Source: Phenylobacterium sp. (lineage in GTDB: Bacteria > Pseudomonadota > Alphaproteobacteria > Caulobacterales > Caulobacteraceae). From it: a stretch of 12,561 nt of DNA. Below the pieces are notes generated by a model that was not told the origin of the DNA, made no database searches, and saw nothing but the letters and a program-made list of their open reading frames with translations. The DNA lies in contig JAQGIX010000421.1 of the NCBI GenBank assembly GCA_028290925.1, forward strand, positions 1-12,561, read 5' to 3'. This document shows, piece by piece, positions 5,972 to 12,308 of this stretch. Made by a program: the position numbers and the translations under genes. Position 1 is the first letter of the stretch, and each line of letters opens with the position of its first letter.

Positions 5972-6475
5972 CTACTCCACTTCGTCCGGCTTCACGGCGA
6001 TCACCTTGCCCTGCGCGATGTGCACCTCGGGGACGGCTTCGCGGGTGAAGGGCAGGTACCAGCTGGCGCCGCTCGGCGGCTGGATCTCCAGGATGTCGCC
6101 GGCGCCGAAGTCGCGGACTTCCTTGACGCGGCCGAGGGGCTCGCCCTGCGCCGTCTCGACCGCCAGGCCGATCAGGTCGGTGACGTAGAACTCGTCCTCC
6201 TCCGGCTCGGGGAGGACGTCGCGGGGGATGTAGAGGCGCAGGCCCCGCAGGGCCTCGGCCTGTTCGCGGGTCTCGACTTCCTTGGCGCGGACGATGATCG
6301 CGCCCTTGACCGGCCGGCCGCGGGTCAGCGTCAGGCCGGGCGCGCCGTCCTCGCGCTGCAGGTCGCGGTAGCCGACCAGCGCCATGGGATCGGCGGTGAA
6401 GGCGGTGATCCGGACCTCGCCCTTCACCCCAAAGGCGCCGGCGACCCGTCCGACGAGGAGCAGGTTGGCGCTCAT
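5972..6475 (-). CDS. rimM: Ribosome maturation factor RimM
   Basis: RimM binds S19 and helps the 30S head mature. The 167-residue length is typical. The N-terminal RimM barrel starts LLLVGRVAGAFGVKGEVRITAFTADP (residues 5-30), containing the signature GxxGxxGEV. The linker EAEALRG-like segment reads EQAEALRGLRLYIPRDVLPEPEEDEFYVTDLIGL (71-104), entering the C-terminal PRC barrel, which carries GRVKEVRDFGAGDILEI (115-131) and WYLPFTREAVPEV (138-150). It follows rpsP by 29 bases on the same strand, the conserved partner order. Its stop faces that of tesB, so this is the last gene of the ffh-rpsP-rimM transcript. Confidence 0.97.
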   Translation of the reverse strand: MSANLLLVGRVAGAFGVKGEVRITAFTADPMALVGYRDLQREDGAPGLTLTRGRPVKGAIIVRAKEVETREQAEALRGLRLYIPRDVLPEPEEDEFYVTDLIGLAVETAQGEPLGRVKEVRDFGAGDILEIQPPSGASWYLPFTREAVPEVHIAQGKVIAVKPDEVE

Positions 6476-6504
6476 GGGCGATGGCAGGTCCGGATCCGCA
6501 GGTC

Positions 6505-7161
6505 CTAGCCTTCGGCCTTTTCGTCGCCAGCGGCTTCGGCGGCGGGGGCTTCTTCAGCAGCAGCTTCGGCGGCAGGGGCCTCCTCAGCGGCGGCTTCGGC
6601 GGCCGGAGCTTCTTCGGCCGGCGCGGCTTCGACAGCCGGGGCTTCTTCGGCCGGGGCGGCTTCAGCGGCCGGGGCTTCCTCGGCGGCGGCTTCAGCGGCC
6701 GGAGCCTCTTCAGCCGGCGCGGCTTCAGCTTCGGCCGGCGCGGCTTCGGCTTCGACGGCGGGGGCTTCTTCCTCGACCGGGGCGGGCGGCGGGGCGTTCT
6801 TGGCTTCTTCCAGGGCCGCCGCGCGGTCGGCTTCGCGCTGGGCGCGCTCGCCAGCGCGTTCCTTGGCCTTGGCGCCGGGGACGCCCTTGTTCGGATTGTT
6901 GCCCGAGGTCCACTTGGTGATGCCGAGCTTGGAGAGCTCGCGGGCCACGCGGTCGGTGGGCTGGGCGCCCTTGCCCATCCACTCCTGGATGCGCTCGGCC
7001 TTCACCACCAGCCGCTCGGCGTGGTCCTTCGGCAGCAGCGGGTTGTAGGAGCCCACCTTCTCGATGAAACGGCCGTCGCGGGCCGAATGGCTGTCGGCGA
7101 CGACGATCGAATAGTAGGGGCGCTTCTTGGCGCCGCCACGGGCGAGACGGATCTTCAGCAT
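6505..7161 (-). CDS. rpsP: 30S ribosomal protein S16 with a long Ala/Glu/Pro tail
   Basis: The first 84 residues are an ordinary S16: MLKIRLARGGAKKRPYYSIVVADS, RDGRFIEKVGSYNPL, and VKAERIQEWMGKGAQPTDRV, followed by LSKLGITKW. S16 binds 16S rRNA early in 30S assembly. The E. coli protein ends at about 82 residues, but this one runs to 218. Residues 85-122 form a basic, charged linker (KGVPGAKAKERAGERAQREA). Residues 123-212 contain no Lys or Arg and are built of Ala, Glu and Pro, with decapeptides such as EEAPAAEAAA repeated. The tail is likely disordered and acidic, and its purpose is unknown. GAAGGA lies 9 bases before the ATG. The gene starts 19 bases after the ffh stop and is followed by rimM, so all three are probably cotranscribed. 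Confidence 0.97.
   Translation of the reverse strand: MLKIRLARGGAKKRPYYSIVVADSHSARDGRFIEKVGSYNPLLPKDHAERLVVKAERIQEWMGKGAQPTDRVARELSKLGITKWTSGNNPNKGVPGAKAKERAGERAQREADRAAALEEAKNAPPPAPVEEEAPAVEAEAAPAEAEAAPAEEAPAAEAAAEEAPAAEAAPAEEAPAVEAAPAEEAPAAEAAAEEAPAAEAAAEEAPAAEAAGDEKAEG
6526..6711 (-). repeat. In-frame tandem repeat encoding EEAPAAEAAA decapeptides
   Basis: This part of rpsP encodes residues 151-212: six consecutive copies of a decapeptide of the form EEAP-A-(A/V)-EAA-(A/P/G), two of them followed by an extra Ala (residues 171 and 182). Unit length is therefore 30 or 33 bases. Less regular Ala/Glu/Pro sequence continues upstream to residue 129 (about 6777). Such arrays change length readily by slippage, so tail length may differ between strains. 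Confidence 0.85.
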
Positions 7162-7180
7162 GTGACGTGGTCCTTCGGGT

Positions 7181-8701
7181 CTATTTCTTGAAAGGGTTGA
7201 AGCCGGGCGGCAGACCGCCCAGGCCCGGGAGCTTGGGGCCGCCGCCCTGTTGCATCTTGGCGGCGAAGTCCTGGATCTCTTGTTCGGAAGGCATGGGCAT
7301 CTTTCCGCCTCCCAGCGCCTTGAGGCGGTCCATGCCGCCGCCGGCGCCGCCGCCCCCGCCGCCCAGCATCTGGGCCATCTGGGCGAAGCCGCGGCCGCCG
7401 CCCTTGCTCATCATCTTGAAGGCGTCGGCCATCTGGCGATGCTGCTTCAGGAGGCGGTTGACCTCCGCCACGTCGACGCCGGAGCCGGCGGCGATGCGGC
7501 GCTTGCGCGACGCCTGCAGGATGTCGGGCTTCTTGCGCTCGGCCTTGGTCATCGAGCCGATGATCGCCGCCTGGCGGTCGACCGACTTGTCGGTGATGCC
7601 GGATTCGGCGATCTGCTTCTTCACCTTCTGGACGCCGGGGAGCAGGCCCATCAGGCCTTCCATGCCGCCCATGCGCTTCATCTGGGCGAGCTGCTCGGCC
7701 ATCATGTCGAGGTCGAACTGGCCCTTGGCCAGCCGCTTGGCCATGGCCTCGGCCTTGGCGTGGTCGAGGTCCTGGGAGGCCTTCTCGACGAGGGCCACCA
7801 CGTCGCCTTGGCCGAGGATGCGGCCGGCCACCCGATGGGCGTCGAAGGCGTCGAGGCCGTCGATCTTCTCCGAGACGCCGAGATACTTGATCGGCAGGCC
7901 GGTGACCGCGCGCATGGACAGCGCAGCCCCGCCGCGGCCGTCGCCGTCGGCGCGGGTCAGCACCAGGCCGGTGAGCGGCAGGCGCTCGTGGAAGGCCTTG
8001 GCGGTGCGCACCGCGTCCTGGCCGGTGAGCGCGTCGGCGACCAGCAGGGTCTCGTGCGGGTTGGCGATGCGGGCGATCTCGGCCGCTTCGCTCATCATGG
8101 CTTCGTCGAGGGTGGTGCGCCCGGCGGTGTCGAGGATCAGGACGTCGTAGCCCTGCAGCCGGGCGGCCGAGATGGCGCGCTTGGCGATGTCCGGCGCGGC
8201 CTGGCCCAGCACGATCGGCAGGCTCTCGACGCCGGCCTGCTGGGCCAGCGTCGCCAGCTGCTCCATGGCGGCCGGACGGCGGGTGTCCAGCGAGGCCAGC
8301 AGGACCTTCTTGCGTTCCTTGGCCAGGCGCAGCGCCAGCTTGCCGGCGGTGGTGGTCTTACCCGAGCCCTGCAGGCCGGCCATCATGATGATGGTCGGCG
8401 GATTGAGGCTGAGGTTGAGGCCTTGCGGCTCGCCCTCGCCGCCCAGCATCTCGACGAGGCCGTCGTAGGTGATCTTGATCACCTGGTCGGCCGGCTTGAC
8501 CGAGCGGATCACCGCCTCGCCGGTGGCCTGCTCGCGGGCCTTGGCGATGAAGTCGCGGACCACCGGCAGGGCGACGTCGGCCTCAAGCAGGGCGACGCGC
8601 ACCTCGCGCAGCGCCTCGTCGATGTCCGTCTCGGACAGCACGCCCTTGCCGCCGAGGCGGTCGAAGACGGCGGACAGACGATCGGATAGCGCGTCGAACA
8701 T
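7181..8701 (-). CDS. ffh: Signal recognition particle GTPase Ffh (SRP54)
   Basis: Ffh binds 4.5S RNA and signal sequences and delivers ribosomes to FtsY at the membrane. The 506-residue protein has the N domain (1 to about 90, with ALLEADVALPVV at 37-48), then the G domain: P-loop GLQGSGKTTTAGKLA, DTRRPAAMEQL, DTAGR, and TRADGDGRGGAAL. The C-terminal M domain is methionine-rich: MMAEQLAQMKRMGGMEGLMGLLPG, then SMTKAERKKPDIL and SRKRRIAAGSG, the SRP RNA-binding helix region, and ends in a Gly/Met/Pro-rich tail. AGGA lies 7 bases before the ATG. It is the first gene of an ffh-rpsP-rimM transcript. A promoter at 8841-8869 and a structured leader lie upstream. Confidence 0.98.
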   Translation of the reverse strand: MFDALSDRLSAVFDRLGGKGVLSETDIDEALREVRVALLEADVALPVVRDFIAKAREQATGEAVIRSVKPADQVIKITYDGLVEMLGGEGEPQGLNLSLNPPTIIMMAGLQGSGKTTTAGKLALRLAKERKKVLLASLDTRRPAAMEQLATLAQQAGVESLPIVLGQAAPDIAKRAISAARLQGYDVLILDTAGRTTLDEAMMSEAAEIARIANPHETLLVADALTGQDAVRTAKAFHERLPLTGLVLTRADGDGRGGAALSMRAVTGLPIKYLGVSEKIDGLDAFDAHRVAGRILGQGDVVALVEKASQDLDHAKAEAMAKRLAKGQFDLDMMAEQLAQMKRMGGMEGLMGLLPGVQKVKKQIAESGITDKSVDRQAAIIGSMTKAERKKPDILQASRKRRIAAGSGVDVAEVNRLLKQHRQMADAFKMMSKGGGRGFAQMAQMLGGGGGGAGGGMDRLKALGGGKMPMPSEQEIQDFAAKMQQGGGPKLPGLGGLPPGFNPFKK

Positions 8702-8729
8702 TCGAAGTCCTGGTGGCCCAAACGCGGTC

Positions 8730-8802
8730 GGCCCCCGTGCACGATTGCGTGGACGGGGGGCCTCGCCGCCCTCGTCCCATCTGGTGATGGGGGTCGTGGC
8801 GG
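8730..8802 (-). other. Two hairpins in the ffh 5' leader
   Basis: Hairpin one (8730-8762) pairs GGCCCCCGT with ACGGGGGGCC (one bulged or mismatched G) and continues inward with CACG-ATTG-CGTG after a G/G mismatch. Hairpin two (8766-8802) has an inner stem CCCATC-TGGT-GATGGG and an outer stem CCGCC/GGCGG separated by an internal loop. Both fall inside the leader of about 133 nt predicted from the promoter at 8841-8869. They could affect ffh translation or mRNA stability. The 305-base gap 8702-9006 contains no gene besides this leader and the divergent upstream region of the histidine kinase. Confidence 0.5.
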
Positions 8803-8840
8803 TGGAGGGCGCTGACCGAGGTTGGCGCCGGAAGGCGGGG

Positions 8841-8869
8841 CTTATGCGCTTTGGGGGCGGTCAGGTCAA
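8841..8869 (-). promoter_or_regulatory. Sigma-70-type promoter of the ffh-rpsP-rimM operon
   Basis: On the minus strand TTGACC (8869-8864) and CATAAG (8846-8841) are separated by exactly 17 bases and match the consensus at 5 and 4 of 6 positions. The predicted start of transcription is near 8834. It is the best promoter-like sequence seen upstream of ffh, and nothing comparable is seen nearer the gene. Confidence 0.6.
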
Positions 8870-9006
8870 GAAAGAGGGCCGCCCGCCGTCTTGGGTGCAT
8901 TGCACACAAAGTGAACAAGCGTCAGCACGATCCTCCGAGACTCCCTCGCGCGACCCAGCCAAAATCCCCGGAGCTTGTGCGGCGCCTCGCCCTTACCGGA
9001 GCCTTC

Positions 9007-10221
9007 ATGTCCCAAACCTTCGAGCAGGATGTGGCGGCGGTCGGGGTCATCGACGCCGTGCCGAAGCTGCTGGAGGTCGTCTGCCGGGCGACCGGCATGG
9101 GCTTCGCGGCCGTGGCGCGGGTCACCGAGGATCGCTGGGTCGCCTGCGCGGTGCGCGACGAGATCGCCTTCGGCCTGGAGGCGGGCGGCGAGCTGGAGGT
9201 GGCCACCACCATCTGCGACCAGATCCGCGACACCGGCCAGGCGGTGGTCATCGACAACGTCGCCGAGGACGCCGACTTCCGCGGCCACCCGACGCCGGCC
9301 CAGTACGGCTTCCAGAGCTACATCTCGGTGCCGATCCGCTACGACGGGGTGTTCTTCGGCACGCTGTGCGCCATCGATCCGCGGCCGATGGCGCTCAAGG
9401 CCTCCTCGGCGCTGGCGATGTTCGAGCTGTTCGCCGAGCTGATCGGCCAGCATCTCACCGCGCGCGAGCGGCTGGCCAAGAGCCAGGCCGCCCTGCTGGA
9501 CGCCCGCGAGGCCGGCGAGCTGCGCGAGCAGTTCATCGCGGTGCTGGGCCATGACCTGCGCAATCCGCTGGCCTCCATCGACGGGGCGGCGCGGCTGATC
9601 GCCAAGACGCCGATCGACGACCGGGCCCGCGACCTGCTGGACGCCATGCGCCACAGCGTTGGCCGGATGGCCGGGTTGATCGACAATGTGCTGGACCTCG
9701 CCCGCGGACGGCTGGGCGGCGGCCTGGTGCTGGAGCCCAAGCCGGCGCCGAAGCTCGGCGAGACCCTGGCCCATGTGGTCACCGAGCTGCGCCTGGCCCA
9801 TCCGCAGCGCACCATCGAGGCCGAGATCGCCATCTCGCGGCCGGTGGAGGTCGACGAGCGGCGCGTCGCCCAGCTGCTCTCCAACCTGCTGGCCAACGCC
9901 GTGAGCCATGGCTCGGACGCCGCGCCGATCCGGGTGGCCGCGACGACCGGATCGCGTGGCCTGGAGATCGTGGTGGCCAACGCCGGGCCGCCGATCCCGG
10001 AGGCGGCGCGCCGCCAGCTGTTCCAGCCGTTCGTGCGGGCCGGCGCCAATCCCCACGGCCAGGGACTTGGGCTCGGGCTCTACATCGCCGCCGAGATCGC
10101 CAAGGGCCACGGTGCGACCCTGGACGTCGCGTCGGACGCGACGGAGACCCGGTTCACGTTCCGGATGCCGGTCGAGATCGCGGTGCAGGCGGCGGCGGTC
10201 GAGGCGGCGAGCGCCGGCTGA
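9007..10221 (+). CDS. Soluble GAF-domain sensor histidine kinase
   Basis: The 404-residue protein has no signal peptide or membrane segment. Residues 15-150 are a GAF domain (ATGMGFAAVARVTEDRW, DNVAEDADFRGHP, SYISVPIRYDGVFFGTLCAID). A linker helix leads to the dimerisation/phospho-acceptor domain, REQFIAVLGHDLRNPLASI (173-191), with His182 as the phosphorylated residue. The ATPase domain has the N box QLLSNLLANAVSHGSD (289-304), a G1 box VANAGPPIP (323-331) in which the usual Asp is Asn, and the G2 box GQGLGLGL (351-358). This G1 form is common in kinases of the bacteriophytochrome-like group. ATG 9007 has GGAG five bases upstream; the frame is open back to 8851, but without family similarity. 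No response regulator is adjacent, so it is an orphan kinase; its signal and partner are unknown. It is divergent from ffh. Confidence 0.93.
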   Translation: MSQTFEQDVAAVGVIDAVPKLLEVVCRATGMGFAAVARVTEDRWVACAVRDEIAFGLEAGGELEVATTICDQIRDTGQAVVIDNVAEDADFRGHPTPAQYGFQSYISVPIRYDGVFFGTLCAIDPRPMALKASSALAMFELFAELIGQHLTARERLAKSQAALLDAREAGELREQFIAVLGHDLRNPLASIDGAARLIAKTPIDDRARDLLDAMRHSVGRMAGLIDNVLDLARGRLGGGLVLEPKPAPKLGETLAHVVTELRLAHPQRTIEAEIAISRPVEVDERRVAQLLSNLLANAVSHGSDAAPIRVAATTGSRGLEIVVANAGPPIPEAARRQLFQPFVRAGANPHGQGLGLGLYIAAEIAKGHGATLDVASDATETRFTFRMPVEIAVQAAAVEAASAG

Positions 10222-10272
10222 TTGGACGATCCATGTCCGAAAGCCGCCAGCGGTTCTCGGGCGTCGGGGCTA

Positions 10273-10278
10273 TATAAT
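10273..10278 (+). promoter_or_regulatory. Consensus -10 box of ogt, leaderless type
   Basis: TATAAT matches the -10 consensus perfectly and ends 6 bases before the ATG at 10285, placing the predicted transcription start on the A of the start codon. No good -35 box is seen at 16-18 bases upstream, and there is no Shine-Dalgarno sequence. Confidence 0.6.
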
Positions 10279-10284
10279 CACGCC

Positions 10285-10821
10285 ATGACCCAATACGCAG
10301 TGTTCGAGACCGTCATCGGCTGGGCCGGGATCGCCTGGGGCGACCGGGGGCTCGTGGGCGTGCATCTGCCGGAACGCGATCCGCAGGTGGCGCGGAGGAG
10401 CTTCCAGCGGCGCTTCCCAGACGCCGTCGAAGCCGAGCCGACGCCCGAGGGCCAACAGGCCATCGCCGCGATCCGCGCGCTGCTGGCCGGCCAGGCGGCG
10501 GACCTCAGCGCGGTTCCGCTCGACCTGTCGCGCACGCCGGAGTTCCACGCCAGGGTCTATGAGATCGCCCGCGCGATCCCGCCGGGCGAGACCCTGACCT
10601 ATGGCCAGATCGCCGAGCGGCTTGGCGACAAGCTGCTGGCCCGCGACGTGGGCCAGGCGCTGGGCAAGAACCCCTGGCCGATCGTGGTGCCCTGCCACCG
10701 GGTGGTGGCGGCCGGCGGCAAGCTCGGCGGCTTCTCGGCGCGCGGCGGGGTGAACACCAAGCTGAAGCTGCTCGCCATCGAGGGCGCGGCGGCCGCGGCG
10801 CAGGCCGACCTGTTCGCCTGA
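10285..10821 (+). CDS. ogt: Methylated-DNA--[protein]-cysteine S-methyltransferase
   Basis: This 178-residue protein transfers methyl groups from O6-methylguanine in DNA to its own cysteine in a suicide reaction. A short N-terminal domain (residues 1-80) precedes the catalytic domain: FHARVYEIARAIPPGETLTYGQIAERLG (87-114), the arginine-finger segment LLARDVGQALGKNPWPIVVPCHRVV (117-141) with acceptor Cys137 in PCHR and hinge Asn129, then GGKLGGFSARGGVNTKLKLLAIEG (144-167). Because PCHR is intact it is an active-type enzyme, not an alkyltransferase-like protein. ATG 10285 is chosen from family similarity and the TATAAT six bases ahead; the frame upstream to the kinase stop has no family similarity. 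It could be named ada C-terminal-type or ogt; no Ada sensor domain is present. Confidence 0.93.
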   Translation: MTQYAVFETVIGWAGIAWGDRGLVGVHLPERDPQVARRSFQRRFPDAVEAEPTPEGQQAIAAIRALLAGQAADLSAVPLDLSRTPEFHARVYEIARAIPPGETLTYGQIAERLGDKLLARDVGQALGKNPWPIVVPCHRVVAAGGKLGGFSARGGVNTKLKLLAIEGAAAAAQADLFA

Positions 10822-10845
10822 CCGCCCCTGCGGCCGAGCGGTCTG

Positions 10846-10874
10846 ATGACACCGCCGGCGAGGCCCGCTAACAC
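10846..10874 (+). promoter_or_regulatory. Candidate promoter of murI, leaderless type
   Basis: ATGACA (10846-10851) matches the -35 consensus at 5 of 6 positions, and TAACAC (10869-10874) lies 17 bases downstream, within GCTAACAC, which fits 7 of 8 positions of the Caulobacter housekeeping -10 form GCTANAWC. The box ends 6 bases before the ATG at 10881, so transcription would start on the start codon. No Shine-Dalgarno sequence is seen. Confidence 0.5.
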
Positions 10875-10880
10875 CGGCGC

Positions 10881-11732
10881 ATGGCGATCGGCGTCTTCGA
10901 TTCCGGGGTGGGCGGGCTCTCGGTGCACCACAAGCTGGTGGAGCGGTTCCCTGGGGCCGACTTCGTCTACCTCGCCGACCAGGCCAACACGCCCTATGGC
11001 GGGCGGCCGGGCGAGGAGATCGTCGACCTGACGCGGGCCGGCTGCGAGCGGCTGTTCGCAGAGGGCTGCGACGTGGTGGTGCTGGCCTGCAACACGGCGG
11101 CCTCGGTGGCGCTGCGCCGGCTGCAGCAGACCTGGCTGCCGGGGTATCGGCGCGAACTGGGCCGGCCGGTGAACGTCATCGGCATCATCGTGCCGACCAT
11201 CGAGGCGGCCACCGGGCTGCCCTGGGAGCACGAGGCCGAGCGGCGCGGCGACAAGGTCGAGAAGCTCGACATCCTGGGCGTCTTCTCGACCCCGGCCACG
11301 GCGACCAGCCGGGTCTATGAGATCGAGATCGACAAGCGGCGGCAGGACGTGGCGGTGTTCTCCGAGCCCTGCCCGGAGCTGGCGCGGATGATCGAGACCA
11401 ATGCGCCGCGCGAGGCGCTGGCGGCGGTGGTCGCGGACCACGTCCAGGCCCTGCAGCGGCGGATCGGCCGGGCGCCCGACCGGGCGATCCTCGGCTGCAC
11501 CCACTACGAGATCGTCGCCGACCTGTTCGGCGAGGCCCTGTCGCCCGGCACGCCGGTGATCCACCAGCCGCAGGCCACGGCCGACGCCATGGCCCGCTAC
11601 TTCGAGCGGCATCCGGAATACGACCCTGGCCACGGCGGGACGCGGCGGTTCCTGACCACCGGGACGCCGGGCGCGCAGAACGGCCTCGTGGAGACCTTCT
11701 GGGGCTCGGCCCTGCACTTCGAAAGGGCCTGA
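10881..11732 (+). CDS. murI: Glutamate racemase
   Basis: MurI converts L-glutamate to D-glutamate for peptidoglycan stem peptides, acting in the cytoplasm. The 283-residue length suits the family. Signature blocks are IGVFDSGVGGLSV (residues 3-15, catalytic-site Asp7), FVYLADQANTPYGG (28-41), VVVLACNTAASVAL (65-78) with catalytic Cys70, and RAILGCTHYEIV (201-212) with catalytic Cys206 followed by Thr-His. Between them, VIGIIVPTIEAA (99-110) matches the family's PA-I region loosely, and the segment WEHEAERRGDKVEKLDIL (115-132) is somewhat divergent. Other members of the aspartate/glutamate racemase superfamily share these cysteines, but the NTPYGGRPGEEI segment favours MurI. It starts 59 bases after ogt and has its own promoter candidate. 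Confidence 0.9.
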   Translation: MAIGVFDSGVGGLSVHHKLVERFPGADFVYLADQANTPYGGRPGEEIVDLTRAGCERLFAEGCDVVVLACNTAASVALRRLQQTWLPGYRRELGRPVNVIGIIVPTIEAATGLPWEHEAERRGDKVEKLDILGVFSTPATATSRVYEIEIDKRRQDVAVFSEPCPELARMIETNAPREALAAVVADHVQALQRRIGRAPDRAILGCTHYEIVADLFGEALSPGTPVIHQPQATADAMARYFERHPEYDPGHGGTRRFLTTGTPGAQNGLVETFWGSALHFERA

Positions 11733-11760
11733 CCGCCCGGCGCTTTACGCCTAAGCTTCG

Positions 11761-11774
11761 CCCCGTTCACGGGG
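11761..11774 (+). promoter_or_regulatory. Small hairpin overlapping the ribosome binding site of the SRPBCC gene
   Basis: CCCCG-TTCA-CGGGG forms a 5-bp stem with a 4-base loop, extendable by one T-A pair. Its right arm supplies the GGGG of the Shine-Dalgarno sequence GGGGAG (11771-11776), which lies 6 bases before the ATG at 11783. It could limit ribosome access. It may also be a chance fold in GC-rich DNA. Confidence 0.35.
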
Positions 11775-11782
11775 AGCCGACC

Positions 11783-12308
11783 ATGCGAAGGATCCTGGCT
11801 GCGGCTGTGGTCGTGGCGATGACGGCCGGGGCGGGCCAGGCCGCGGTGACCGACCGCTCGGCGGCCGGCTTCGAGGTGGTGGAGAAGGCGACGATCGCCG
11901 CGCCCCCGGACAAGGTCTGGGCGACCCTGATGCGGCCTTACCGCTGGTGGAGCGGCCAGCACACCTGGTCGGGCGATGCGAAGAACCTGGCGATCGACGG
12001 CGGCGGCTGCTTTTGCGAGACCCTGCCGCGCGGGGCGGTCAGGCACATGACCATCACCTATGCCGACGGGAAGTCGCAGTTGCGGATGTTCGGCGGCCTT
12101 GGCCCGCTGCAGTTCACCGGGGCCGCGGGCCACCTGGGCGTCACCCCTGAAGGCGGCCGGAGCCGGGACGGACGTGGTCATGACCTATGACGTCGGCGGC
12201 TACGCCAAGGGCGGCCTGGCCGAGACCTATGCCGGCCCGGTCGATCAGGTGCTGGGCGAGCAGCTCATGCGGCTGAAGAAGGCCGTGGAGACCGGCAAGC
12301 CGGATTAA
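11783..12308 (+). pseudogene. Secreted SRPBCC-family protein gene, broken by a +1 frameshift
   Basis: The reading frame starts with a signal peptide, MRRILAAAVVVAMTAGAGQA, probably cleaved near residue 20, followed by an SRPBCC (START-like/AHSA1) pattern: FEVVEKATIAAPPDKVWATL, then RWWSGQHTWSGDAKNLAID and GGCFCETLP. In this frame it ends at 12190 with an atypical tail after GHLGVT. The adjacent frame continues naturally from LKAAGAGTDVVMTYDVGGYA to a stop at 12306-12308. The switch falls in the run CCCC at 12144-12147: removing one C joins the halves into a protein of 174 residues. So the gene is either freshly mutated, hit by a sequencing error, or slips at the C run. Hydrophobic-ligand binding is known of the fold; the function is not known. 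If unrepaired, the product is 135 residues. Confidence 0.75.

Noticed and set aside
6481..7191. Plus-strand frame coding a Gly/Phe-repeat protein resembling FG-repeat proteins
   Set aside because: It is the reverse complement of the rpsP Ala/Glu/Pro repeat array; the repeat look comes from that, and the S16 gene is clear.
7250..8689. Long plus-strand open frame antisense to ffh
   Set aside because: Its translation is His/Ala/Gly/Leu-rich with no domain pattern. It mirrors the ffh codons, as expected in GC-rich genes, and ffh is certain on the other strand.
8859..8884. GGTCAGGTC followed by an A/G-rich stretch, resembling the apical part of 4.5S SRP RNA, close to ffh
   Set aside because: The invariant GGAA tetraloop and AGCAGCC internal-loop sequence are missing, no long hairpin encloses it, and it overlaps the ffh -35 box.
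8866..10110. Long minus-strand frame antisense to the histidine kinase, and similar frames antisense to murI (10599-11717), tesB (5033-5806), the LysR gene (2737-3693) and the epimerase-like gene (1829-2800)
   Set aside because: All lack recognisable motifs and overlap well-supported genes fully. They arise from high GC at the third codon position.
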